A stretch of 37,762 nt of DNA, from assembly GCA_044370695.1 (NCBI GenBank), contig JBILVB010000019.1:1-37762 (forward strand). The letters run 5' to 3'. A model generated the notes under the pieces. The model worked only from the letters and a program-made list of their open reading frames with translations, made no database searches and was not told where the DNA came from. The first letter of the stretch is position 1. The number at the start of each line of letters is the position of its first letter. A program made the position numbers and the translations under genes. Shown piece by piece: positions 30,672 to 37,762 of the stretch. Origin of the DNA: JBEIFW01 sp044370695 (GTDB taxonomy: Bacteria > Actinomycetota > Acidimicrobiia > Acidimicrobiales > Ilumatobacteraceae).

Positions 30672-31880
30672 GTGGTGTCCCCCAGGGCGGCCGTCGTCGC
30701 CGGTGCGCTGGTGCTGATGTCGGCGGTGCCGGGCGCGTTCGTTCTCGGGCGTGCCACGGCACCATCGCACGGGCCGGTCCCGCCGCCCGGTGCAGCGGCG
30801 CCCGCGCGGCCCGGCCCAGCGCCCACCGCTGCGTCGGTCTCGCCCGGTTCCGGGTCGTTGGCCTCGCCGCTCGGGCGGGCCGAGGCAGCGGCCCAGGAGC
30901 CGGACCGGTGGCGGTCCCTCGGTGTGGTCGAGCTCGACGACGTCACGGTCCGACTCCACGAACACCCGGCGACCGCCGGGAACGGGACGGTGGAAGTCTG
31001 GTCGTCGGGTTGGCAACCGCCGGCGGGGTGCCGGCCGACCCGGTCGGTGACCGTGCAGGTCTCGAATCCGTCATGGGTCGAGACCCTCGAGCTCACCCGC
31101 GACGGCGCAGCCCGGTTCGGCGGCCGGTCGGTCGCAGGGCTGCTCGCGGGGATCGACGAGGGTGATCCCCGCTGGGTCGTGGCCGTGGTGGTGCCGGCGG
31201 GGAGTGCGACCGGTGACGGGCTGGTCGTCGAGTTGCCGGGCGGGAAGACCGTGGGGGCGGTGATCCGCGACGGCGTCGCCGTCGCCACGGCACCGGCCCC
31301 GGCGGGAGCCGACGATCGGCGCCTCGACGACGCAGTGTCGGTGCGCCTCGGCGGGGTCGCCGTGCCGATCGGGCGGTGGCGCGAGGCTGCCGGCCCGCCG
31401 GGCTGCGCACCGCCGGTCGTGTCGATGCCCCGACGGGATCCTGCGGCGACGGCTGCAGCGGAGTCGGTGGGACCGCTCGCGACGACGGTGCGAGACCTCG
31501 TCGGCACGGTGCTCGCCGGTCGTCGCGGGATGGCGACGCTCTCGGCTGCCATCGACGATCCCGGGCCCACCGGCGAGTTCGCAGCCGTCGAGCAGCAGAT
31601 CGCGCGCGCCGGACGTCTCGGCGGCATGGTCCTCGCCCCCGAGGACTGGGTCGTGGTCGCGTCCGAGCGGATCGTGGTCCGCTACCACGTGTTCGCCCGG
31701 GAGATGGGCGCGACCTGGTGGGACCGCTTCGCCGTGCTGGTGCGCCGTGACGGGACCTGGCGGCTCACCCGCGACAGCGTGTGCGAGTTCGTGCTGCTGG
31801 CCAGCGCCGGTTGCCCGGACTGGCGGCTCGACCAGGGGCCGACGGCGCTCGCCGTCGGCGGCGGGCTCAGCCTCGGGTGA
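30672..31880 (+). CDS. Unrecognised membrane-anchored or secreted protein
   Basis: 402 residues. A hydrophobic N-terminus (about 5-28, AAVVAGALVLMSAVPGAFVLG) looks like a signal anchor, followed by a Pro/Ala/Gly linker to about 70. The rest is predicted outside: a beta-rich middle (GVVELDDVTVRLHEHPA, VEVWSSGWQPP) and a C-terminal part (RIVVRYHVFAREMGATWWDRFAVLVRRDGTWRLTRDSVCEFVLLASAGCPDW) that reads like an NTF2-like or stress-protein beta sheet with a Cys pair (about 380 and 389). I do not recognise the family. The start is GTG at 30672; a second GTG follows three bases later. The final 14 bases overlap the convergent SDR gene. Confidence 0.75.
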   Translation: MVSPRAAVVAGALVLMSAVPGAFVLGRATAPSHGPVPPPGAAAPARPGPAPTAASVSPGSGSLASPLGRAEAAAQEPDRWRSLGVVELDDVTVRLHEHPATAGNGTVEVWSSGWQPPAGCRPTRSVTVQVSNPSWVETLELTRDGAARFGGRSVAGLLAGIDEGDPRWVVAVVVPAGSATGDGLVVELPGGKTVGAVIRDGVAVATAPAPAGADDRRLDDAVSVRLGGVAVPIGRWREAAGPPGCAPPVVSMPRRDPAATAAAESVGPLATTVRDLVGTVLAGRRGMATLSAAIDDPGPTGEFAAVEQQIARAGRLGGMVLAPEDWVVVASERIVVRYHVFAREMGATWWDRFAVLVRRDGTWRLTRDSVCEFVLLASAGCPDWRLDQGPTALAVGGGLSLG

Positions 31881-32694
31881 GCGAACCGTCCTCCATGAGG
31901 GCTTCCACCTGACGCTTGAGCGCCTTGGCCCACGTGGGGTGGGTGAGCATCCAGAACCGGCCCTCCCGGATGCCGTCGAGCACCAGTCGGCCGACCTCGT
32001 CGGGGTCCATTCCCTGGTCGAGCATCGACTGGACGTTGGCCGCGGCCCGGCCGTCGGCGGCGCTGTCCGACTTCGGCTTGGACTTGCTGGGCCGGTACGT
32101 GACGGAGTGGCGGCTGATGTCGGTGTTGATCGGCCCGGGGCACAGCACCGAGGCGTGCACGGGGCTCTTGCGGCCCCGCAGGTCGCGCTCGAGCGTGGCC
32201 ATCAGCGCGACGGCACCGTGCTTCGCGACGTTGTACGCCGCCATGTAGCCGCCGGCGGTGAGCCCGGCCATCGACGACGTGGTGTTGATGTGGCCCTCCC
32301 CCTGGGCCTCCATGAGCGGGAGGAAGACCTTCACCCCGTAGATCGGGCCCCACAGGTCGACGTCGATGATCCAGCGCCAGTCCTCGAGGCGGATGTTCGC
32401 CGTCGGTGTCGGGATCCCGATGCCTGCGTTGTTGCACAACACGTGCACGGCACCGAACCGCTCGAGTGCCGCAGCGGCCAGCGCCTCCACGTCCTCGAGG
32501 TTCGACACGTCGCAGCGCACGCCGATCGCCTCGGTGCCCGCACCGTGCAGCTCGGCCACGGCGGCATCGCGCATCTCGGCGTCGAGGTCGGCGATGACGA
32601 TCCGCATCCCGGCACCGGCGAAGGCCCGGACCATCCCCCGGCCGATCCCGCTCGCGCCACCCGTGACGACGGCGACCTTCCCGGCGAGTTCCAT
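31867..32694 (-). CDS. Short-chain dehydrogenase/reductase
   Basis: 275 residues of a classical SDR. The cofactor loop is TGGASGIG (11-18); Asp36 after the second strand (VIADLD) suggests NAD(H); NNAG lies at about 88-91, and the catalytic residues are Ser140/141, Tyr154 and Lys158 (YNVAK). The C-terminal extension after CPGPINTDIS (about 200-275), rich in Lys and Asp, resembles the substrate lid of larger SDRs. The substrate is unknown. It starts at the ATG at 32694, sharing one base with the stop of the beta-lactamase-like gene, so the two are coupled. Confidence 0.9.
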   Translation of the reverse strand: MELAGKVAVVTGGASGIGRGMVRAFAGAGMRIVIADLDAEMRDAAVAELHGAGTEAIGVRCDVSNLEDVEALAAAALERFGAVHVLCNNAGIGIPTPTANIRLEDWRWIIDVDLWGPIYGVKVFLPLMEAQGEGHINTTSSMAGLTAGGYMAAYNVAKHGAVALMATLERDLRGRKSPVHASVLCPGPINTDISRHSVTYRPSKSKPKSDSAADGRAAANVQSMLDQGMDPDEVGRLVLDGIREGRFWMLTHPTWAKALKRQVEALMEDGSLTRG

Positions 32695-33845
32695 CACGAC
32701 ACCCCCAACGACGCATAGACGGCCCGCAGGAGCGTGTGGGCCCGGTCGTCGCCGACGGTGCCTTCGCCCATGCGGTTCATCACGTAGGCCATCGTGAACC
32801 CGGCGTCGACGTCGTTCACGACGAGCGAGCCACCCCAGCCACCCCAGTAGCAGACCCGCGGGTTGGGCGAGATCGGTGCCCGGGGCGAGTTCAACCCGTA
32901 GCCGACCCCGAAGGTGACCCCGATGCCGAGCACGAGATCCCGCCCGGCGGCCTGCACGTCGAAGATGCGCTCGATCACCGGCGTGCTGAGCAACTCGACG
33001 CCACCGATCCGACCGCCGTTCGACACCGCAGCCTGGGTCAGGGCGACACCGCGGGCGTTGCCGTGACCCCCGGCGGCGGGGATCTCGGCCCGCCGCCACG
33101 GGATCTCCCAGGACTGCTCGGCGACCAGACGCGGGTTCGCCGCACGGTACGGGATCGACGTCTTGTCGGGGCCCGTCCCCGAGCCGCCGCCGGCGGGCAG
33201 CACTGGCGGCGCCGGGATCACGAGACCGACGCGGTGGTCGTGCTCGGGCCCGGTGCCGATGAACATGTCGGCGCCCAGCGGCCCGGCGACCTCCTCGGCG
33301 AAGAACCGTCCGACGGAGCGACCGTCGACGCGGCGCACGACCTCGCCGACCAGGTTGCCCTGGCTGACGGCGTGGTAGCCCGACTTCCAGCCCGGTTCCC
33401 ACCACGTCGCCTGCTCGGCCAGCAGCCCGGTCACCTTGTCCCAGTCGTACAGGTCGGTGCCCTCGAGGCGCTCGTCCCAGCCCGGCAGCCCGGCGGTGTG
33501 CGACAGCAGGTGGCGCACGAGCACGTTGCCCTTGCCGTTGGCGCCGAACTCGGGCCAGTACCGCTCGACGGGGGCGTCGACGTCGACGAGGCCGCGGCTC
33601 GCCAGCACGAGCAGGGCGAGGCAGCTCATCGTCTTGGTCGTCGACCAGACGTTGACGATCGTGTCTCGCTGCCACGGCGTGGTGCCCGCGACGTCGAGCG
33701 TGCCGCCCCACAGGTCGACCACCGGCTCGCCGTGCAGCACCACCGCGCACGACGCCCCGACGTCGCCGTTGCGCTCGAAGTTCGTGGCGAACGCGTCCTT
33801 CACCGCGGCGAAGCGGTCGCCGCACTCCCCGCTGATGTCGACCAT
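32694..33845 (-). CDS. Class C beta-lactamase-fold esterase
   Basis: 383 residues of the serine hydrolase family with AmpC-like fold. The nucleophile motif is STTK (Ser68, Lys71) and the second motif is the YHAVS tyrosine (Tyr157), as in EstB-type family VIII esterases. HLLSHTAGLPGW and the GWGGSL region (third motif) are also typical. Lack of a signal peptide favours an intracellular esterase over an antibiotic-cleaving enzyme. The ATG at 33845 has GGAGGGGG upstream and a TACGGT box at 33868-33873. The SDR that follows overlaps its stop. Confidence 0.88.
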   Translation of the reverse strand: MVDISGECGDRFAAVKDAFATNFERNGDVGASCAVVLHGEPVVDLWGGTLDVAGTTPWQRDTIVNVWSTTKTMSCLALLVLASRGLVDVDAPVERYWPEFGANGKGNVLVRHLLSHTAGLPGWDERLEGTDLYDWDKVTGLLAEQATWWEPGWKSGYHAVSQGNLVGEVVRRVDGRSVGRFFAEEVAGPLGADMFIGTGPEHDHRVGLVIPAPPVLPAGGGSGTGPDKTSIPYRAANPRLVAEQSWEIPWRRAEIPAAGGHGNARGVALTQAAVSNGGRIGGVELLSTPVIERIFDVQAAGRDLVLGIGVTFGVGYGLNSPRAPISPNPRVCYWGGWGGSLVVNDVDAGFTMAYVMNRMGEGTVGDDRAHTLLRAVYASLGVS

Positions 33846-33867
33846 GGGCCCCCTCCGGTCCGGCGCG

Positions 33868-33873
33868 ACCGTA
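33868..33873 (-). promoter_or_regulatory. -10 box for esterase-SDR operon (with leader)
   Basis: TACGGT on the reverse strand ends 22 bases before the ATG at 33845, with a GGAGGGGG ribosome binding site between. Confidence 0.4.
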
Positions 33874-33911
33874 TCCGTTCCTCCCCGTCGCTCGTCGACG
33901 GCGATGGCCGA

Positions 33912-33925
33912 CCCCGCCTGCGGGG
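33912..33925. repeat. GC hairpin between divergent genes
   Basis: Six-base arms (33912-33917, 33920-33925) with a two-base centre. It is placed between the esterase and hydratase genes, so it may be an operator or simply fortuitous. A 12-codon frame starts nearby at 33941 but has no support as a leader peptide. Confidence 0.25.
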
Positions 33926-34006
33926 CCCGGTGTCCACGGAATGGAATTCCCGGTGGCTCGCCGTGGTCGGGCGTGGTGAGGTCGCCCTGTTCGAGGAGGT
34001 CGGCCG

Positions 34007-34804
34007 ATGGGCGATGCGCAGCGAGGGGCTGGGCGAGTTGAGGTGGTCGAGGCCGCTCGTCGGCTCGAGCTCGCCGAGCAGGACCGCAGGCCGTGCGCGC
34101 CGGTACGGGACCTCGTCGCCGACGTGGCGACCGCCTACGAGGTGCAAACGCTCAACAACGAGGCCCGTCTCGCCCGAGGGTGGCGGCCGGTCGGTTGGAA
34201 GGTGGGCCTCACGAATCCGGTCGTACAGAAGCAACTCGGTGTCGATCAGCCGGACTTCGGCCGGTTGTTCGCTCCGATGGCGGTGCTGGACGACCTGCCG
34301 GCCGACGTGACGCTCCTGCAGCCGCGCGTCGAGGCCGAGGTCGCCTTCGTGTTGGAACGCGACCTGACCGGGCCGTCGGTCACCGCGATCGACGTGGTGC
34401 GCGCGACAGCCTTCGTGCTGCCCGCCATCGAAATCGTCGATTCCAGGATCGATCGGTGGGACATCTCGATCGTCGACACCATCGCCGACAACGCGTCGAG
34501 TGCAGCGTTCGTCGTGGGTGCGCACCCGGTGTCGCTCTCGAGCGTCGACCTGCGCGAGGTTCGGATGGAGCTGCGCGGGACGGACGGCACGGTGCTGTCC
34601 TCCGGCGGCGGTGCGGCCTGCCTCGGCCATCCGGTCAACGCCGTGGTCTGGCTGGCCAACACCTTGACCGCTCTCGGCTCACCACTTCGGGCCGGGGACC
34701 TCGTGCTCTCCGGCGCGCTCGGACGGATGGTCGACGTGGCCGCCGGAGCGGTCTACGAGGCAGCGATCGAGGGTCTCGGTACGGTGCGAGCTCGGTTCGG
34801 CTGA
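34007..34804 (+). CDS. 2-keto-4-pentenoate hydratase-like protein (MhpD/fumarylacetoacetase-C family)
   Basis: 265 residues, the usual size. Lys65 in GWKVGLTNPVVQKQLG, the acidic residues Glu109 and Glu111 in RVEAEVAF and Glu142 in AIEIVDSR match the metal ligands of MhpD-type hydratases. They hydrate 2-hydroxypenta-2,4-dienoate in meta-cleavage of aromatics; this gene may be a decarboxylase or related member instead. A strong GAGGAGG (33993-33999) lies before the ATG at 34007. It is followed by the ABC transporter genes after a 120-base gap. Confidence 0.88.
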   Translation: MGDAQRGAGRVEVVEAARRLELAEQDRRPCAPVRDLVADVATAYEVQTLNNEARLARGWRPVGWKVGLTNPVVQKQLGVDQPDFGRLFAPMAVLDDLPADVTLLQPRVEAEVAFVLERDLTGPSVTAIDVVRATAFVLPAIEIVDSRIDRWDISIVDTIADNASSAAFVVGAHPVSLSSVDLREVRMELRGTDGTVLSSGGGAACLGHPVNAVVWLANTLTALGSPLRAGDLVLSGALGRMVDVAAGAVYEAAIEGLGTVRARFG

Positions 34805-34924
34805 CGTGTTCCAACCTCCGGAATCCACCGCTGACCGGGCTGTGAGGCCCATGCGATCCTCACCCCGGGAGCGTTGGCTCGTACTGCCACCGATCTCACC
34901 GATCGATTCATCCAGGGGGGGTGA
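34805..34924. other. Intergenic region before the ABC transporter operon
   Basis: 120 bases. It ends in AGGGGGG (34914-34920) as the ribosome binding site for the ATG at 34925. I see no clear -10 in leaderless position and no terminator with a T-tract; the promoter of the operon is probably inside this region. Confidence 0.4.
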
Positions 34925-35938
34925 ATGATCGACGCACTGCGTCCTTCCCAACAAGACTCGGCGTCCCCGATCCGGCGTCGGCTGGTCCCGCCGGCCGTGA
35001 TGCTCGTGTTCTCGCTCGTGGCACCGTTCACGCTCGCCGACACCGAGTACTACGCGATCCTGACGTTGGCGGCGATCTTCGGCATCGTCGCCGTGTCGCT
35101 CGATCTCCTGCTCGGGTACGCCGGCTTGTTGTCGCTCGGCCAGACCGTGCCGTTCGGCGTGGCGGCGTACACCTCCGCGGTCCTCACCTCGACCCACGGA
35201 CTGCGTCCGGAATTGGCCGCCGTCGCAGCGGTGATGGCGGCGATCGCCGTCGCCGTGGTGGCGAGCCCGATCCTTCGCCTCGAGGGGTTCTACTTCGCGC
35301 TCGCGACGCTCGGTCTCGTCCTCATCTTCGAGGCCGTCTCGCGGAACTGGTTGTCGGTGACCGGTGGGTCGTCGGGCTTCGTCGGGATCGAACCGCTCAC
35401 GCTCGGGCCTCTCACACTGCGCAGCGCGACGGCCAACTTCTTGCTGGCGTGGCTGTGTCTCACCGCCGTGACGCTCGTGGCGGTCAACGTCACCCGGTCC
35501 CGATTCGGCCGAGGGATGCTGGCGATCCACGAGGATCCGCGGGCGGCGAGTGCCCTGGGGGTGTCGGTCAGCTCGGTGAAGATCCGGATCTGGATCTTCG
35601 CCGCCGGGGTGTCCGGTGTCGCAGGCGTGATCTACTGCCACTACCTCCGGTTCCTCTCCCCCGAGCAGTTCGGCCAGACACCGGCGATCGTGCTCGTCGC
35701 TGCGATCGTGATCGGTGGCACCGGCACGGTGTACGGGCCGGTGGTCGGCGTCGTCGTGGTGCGGCTGCTCCCGGCACTGTTCGACGGCTTCCAGGAACGG
35801 TCCGTGCTGGTGTACGGCGCTGCGATCATCCTGTTCACGGTGCTCTGGCCGCGCGGGCTCGTCGGCGCTGCCACCGACGTGGTGAAGCGGATCCGCTCCG
35901 CCCGTGCCGCTCGCTCCGCCGGGAGGTCGGTGCCGTGA
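34925..35938 (+). CDS. Branched-chain amino-acid-type ABC transporter permease (LivM type)
   Basis: 337 residues of the LivM permease family. It has about ten hydrophobic segments, with the family signatures LDLLLGYAGLLSLGQTVPFGVAAYTSAVL, FALATLGLVLIF, TGGSSGFVGI, and ALGVSVSSVKIRIWIFAAGVSGVAGVIY. It pairs with the LivH-type permease at the right edge to form the membrane channel for branched-chain amino acids, urea or similar small molecules; substrate cannot be told without the binding protein, which is not in the window. The LivG gene overlaps its stop by GTGA. Confidence 0.9.
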   Translation: MIDALRPSQQDSASPIRRRLVPPAVMLVFSLVAPFTLADTEYYAILTLAAIFGIVAVSLDLLLGYAGLLSLGQTVPFGVAAYTSAVLTSTHGLRPELAAVAAVMAAIAVAVVASPILRLEGFYFALATLGLVLIFEAVSRNWLSVTGGSSGFVGIEPLTLGPLTLRSATANFLLAWLCLTAVTLVAVNVTRSRFGRGMLAIHEDPRAASALGVSVSSVKIRIWIFAAGVSGVAGVIYCHYLRFLSPEQFGQTPAIVLVAAIVIGGTGTVYGPVVGVVVVRLLPALFDGFQERSVLVYGAAIILFTVLWPRGLVGAATDVVKRIRSARAARSAGRSVP

Positions 35939-36702
35939 GCACGCTCGTGCGTACCCATGCGGTGTCGCGCCGTTTCGGTGGTCTCCAGGCGGTCGACGAC
36001 GTCGACCTCGAGGTCCTCGAAGGCGAGGTGCTCGGACTCATCGGCCCGAACGGCGCCGGCAAGACCACCTTCGTGAACCTGCTGTCGGGACACCTCGCCT
36101 GCAGCTCGGGCCGTGTCGAATTCGCCGGCGCCGAGATCACGCACTGGCCGCCGCACCGTCGAGCGCGCGCCGGGCTCGTACGGACCTTCCAGCAGGTTCG
36201 GCTCTTCCCTCAGCTGTCGGTGCGGACCAACGTCGAGATCGGCGCGTTCCAACGCGGCGTGAGCGGTCTGCTGCAGGCCGCCGTCGCCTCCCGGCGGGCC
36301 CGCCAGGACGAGCACACCCTGCACGACGCAGCGACTGCCGCCCTCGAATCGCTCGGTCTCTCGGGACGGGCCGAGACGCCCGCCGGCGAACTCAGCACCG
36401 GCGAGCAGCGGCTCGTCGGCATGGCCCGGGCGCTGGCGGCCCGCCCGCGACTGCTGGTGCTCGACGAGCCGGCTGCCGGGTTGAACGAATCGGAGACCGT
36501 GGTGCTCCAGGCGGCCATCCGGTCGCTCCCGGCGCAGGGGATCACGACCGTGGTGGTCGAGCATCACATGAAGCTGATCATGGCCGTCTGCGATCGGATC
36601 GCCGTGCTCACCGAGGGCCGACTGCTCGCCGTGGGCTCCCCGGCCGAGGTGCGCTCGGACAGCCGCGTGATCGAGGCCTATCTCGGACGGTCGGCGGCAT
36701 GA
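35935..36702 (+). CDS. ABC transporter ATP-binding protein (LivG type)
   Basis: 255 residues. Walker A is GPNGAGKTT, the Q-loop is RTFQQVRLF, the signature is LSTGEQR (the family usually has LSYGQQR, so Tyr is Thr and Gln is Glu) and Walker B is LLVLDEPAAGLN. HHMKLIMAVCDRI includes the switch His. It starts with GTG inside the upstream stop, with GGAGG at 35922-35926, and its own stop overlaps the next ATG. Confidence 0.93.
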   Translation: MSTLVRTHAVSRRFGGLQAVDDVDLEVLEGEVLGLIGPNGAGKTTFVNLLSGHLACSSGRVEFAGAEITHWPPHRRARAGLVRTFQQVRLFPQLSVRTNVEIGAFQRGVSGLLQAAVASRRARQDEHTLHDAATAALESLGLSGRAETPAGELSTGEQRLVGMARALAARPRLLVLDEPAAGLNESETVVLQAAIRSLPAQGITTVVVEHHMKLIMAVCDRIAVLTEGRLLAVGSPAEVRSDSRVIEAYLGRSAA

Positions 36703-37409
36703 CCCTGCGCCTGTCGGAGGTCCACGGTGGCTACGGCGCCACGAAGGTGCTCGTCGGGGTGAGCGTCGAGGTCGAACCCGGCTCGGTCGTCGCGCTCCTC
36801 GGGAGCAACGGGGCCGGGAAGACCTCGACGTTGCGAGCGGTCGCCGGGCTGTTGAGCCTCACCGCCGGCAGCGTGTCCGTCGACGGCAACGATCTCGCTC
36901 GCCGTCGACCGTGCGATCGCCCGGCCGACGGCATCGGCCACGTGCCCGAGGGCCGCCAGCTCTTCGCCGGGATGAGCGTCCTCGACAACCTGCGTCTCGG
37001 TGCCTACGCCACGCGCCGGGCCACCGAGGAGATGCTCGGTGAGGTCTTCGCGCTGTTCCCGGTCCTGGCCGAGAAGCGACGCGCCCGGGCCGGCAGCCTG
37101 TCCGGGGGGCAGGCGCAGATGTTGGCGATCGGGCGGGCCCTGATGTGCCGGCCCCGCTACCTGTTGCTGGACGAGCCCTCGCTGGGGCTCAGCCCGATGA
37201 ACGTCGACCGGGTCTTCGAGACGATCCTCGAACTGGCCCATCGTGGCGTCGGGATCATGCTCGCCGAGCAGAACGCGTCTCGGGCACTCGAGATCGCGCA
37301 GACCGGATACGTGCTCGATCAGGGGCGGGTCACCATCAGCGGCCCCGGCAACGAGCTGCTGGGTCGGTCGGAGATCGTCGAGAGCTACCTCGGGGGGGCG
37401 AGCGCCTGA
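36699..37409 (+). CDS. ABC transporter ATP-binding protein (LivF type)
   Basis: 236 residues. Walker A is GSNGAGKTS, VPEGRQLFAGMSVLDNLRLGAY is the LivF signature region, LSGGQAQM is the ABC signature and YLLLDEPSLGLSP is Walker B. AEQNASRALEIA holds the place of the switch-His region with Gln, as in many LivF proteins. It forms a heterodimeric ATPase with the LivG protein. The ATG at 36699 overlaps the LivG stop (ATGA). Confidence 0.93.
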   Translation: MTLRLSEVHGGYGATKVLVGVSVEVEPGSVVALLGSNGAGKTSTLRAVAGLLSLTAGSVSVDGNDLARRRPCDRPADGIGHVPEGRQLFAGMSVLDNLRLGAYATRRATEEMLGEVFALFPVLAEKRRARAGSLSGGQAQMLAIGRALMCRPRYLLLDEPSLGLSPMNVDRVFETILELAHRGVGIMLAEQNASRALEIAQTGYVLDQGRVTISGPGNELLGRSEIVESYLGGASA

Positions 37410-37762
37410 TGTCGACCTTCCTGCAGTTCCTCTTCGGCGGCCTGGTGTCGGGCGCGATCTTCGCCCTCATCGCGCTCGGTTGGGTGCTGATCTACAACGT
37501 CTCGGGCGTGCTCAACCTCGCCCAGGGCGAGTTCGTGATGATCGGCGCCCTCGTCTTCGTCGAGCTTCGCGGCACCTACGAGCTCCCGGTGTTGGTGTCG
37601 ATCGCGGGGGCGGTGGCCGCCGCGGTCGCCGTCGCCGTCGTGCTCGACATCGTGATCCTGCGGCGGCTGCGCAACGACCAGATGGTGCCGATGGTGCTGG
37701 TCACCGTCGGGGCGTCGGTGGTCCTGCGAGAGATCGCGCAGGAGATCTTCGGCAAGGACCCG
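37409..37762 (+). CDS. ABC transporter permease (LivH type), cut by the right edge
   Basis: 118 codons, continuing beyond the window. The N-terminus LFGGLVSGAIFALIALGWVLIYNVSGVLNLAQGEFVMIGAL is the LivH signature, followed by a second hydrophobic stretch and MVPMVLVTVGASVVLREIAQEIFG. The ATG shares one base with the LivF stop (TGATG). The gene order livM-G-F-H is unusual relative to the common H-M-G-F order, so the substrate-binding gene may lie further right. Confidence 0.9.
   Translation, partial: MSTFLQFLFGGLVSGAIFALIALGWVLIYNVSGVLNLAQGEFVMIGALVFVELRGTYELPVLVSIAGAVAAAVAVAVVLDIVILRRLRNDQMVPMVLVTVGASVVLREIAQEIFGKDP

Noticed and set aside
32694..33845. True AmpC beta-lactamase
   Set aside because: No signal peptide, and the second motif is Tyr-His-Ala-Val-Ser rather than Tyr-Ala-Asn, as in esterases of this fold.
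33941..33979. 12-codon frame before the hydratase as a leader peptide
   Set aside because: No ribosome site, no codon bias of an attenuator and no terminator hairpin between it and the gene.

Overview
The window is very GC-rich and almost entirely coding. No gap exceeds about 160 bases, and I see no rRNA, tRNA, CRISPR array, insertion sequence or phage gene. Several traits point to an actinobacterium, possibly of the Acidimicrobiia/Ilumatobacter type: a PccB-like carboxyltransferase followed by a small AccE-type epsilon subunit, a SufR-type iron-sulfur regulator, a DUF2332 protein, a luciferase-like F420-type oxidoreductase, many GTG starts and many apparently leaderless promoters. The taxonomic call is inference.

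Layout. 1-2.4 kb (minus): response regulator, sensor kinase and a class III cyclase cut by the left edge. 2.5-10.4 kb: RlmI-like rRNA methyltransferase, methylmalonyl-CoA epimerase, FMN-binding split-barrel protein, HpcH/HpaI aldolase, amidase, carboxylase beta and epsilon subunits, an ArsC-family protein with an in-frame TGA at its catalytic cysteine, and a CaiB-type CoA-transferase. 10.4-15.3 kb: MsrA, luciferase-like oxidoreductase, lone receiver, nitroreductase, NERD protein, GluQ-RS and SixA. 15.3-18.2 kb is an iron-sulfur module (Mrp, SufR, HesB/ErpA) next to a molybdopterin oxidoreductase. 18.3-25.4 kb: DUF4190 protein, epoxide hydrolase, second SixA, NTF2-like protein, ValRS, MscS channel and LCP protein. 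25.4-33.8 kb: transglutaminase-like protein, VWA/MoxR pair, dienelactone hydrolase, APH-like kinase with DUF2332, an unrecognised anchored protein, SDR and class C beta-lactamase/esterase. 34-37.8 kb: 2-keto-4-pentenoate hydratase and a branched-chain amino-acid-type ABC transporter (livM-G-F-H) running off the right edge.

The most striking observation is the ArsC-family gene at 8846-9217 (minus). The codon for catalytic cysteine 12 is TGA. The reading frame continues intact on both sides, a promoter-like -10 hexamer sits at the right distance before the upstream ATG, and a hairpin can be drawn right after the TGA. The gene is a candidate selenoprotein; the alternative is a nonsense mutation or base error at exactly that codon.

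A second theme is gene-start architecture. Sixteen genes have a TANNNT hexamer ending only 6-10 bases before the start codon, as expected for leaderless mRNAs, and several divergent pairs share compact two-way promoters. In the sufR/mrp pair a perfect 12-bp palindrome lies centred between the two -10 boxes. Many convergent genes abut or overlap at their stops, twice by an interlocked CTAG. Otherwise the genes look like ordinary chromosomal housekeeping and catabolic functions, mostly in units of one to three genes.
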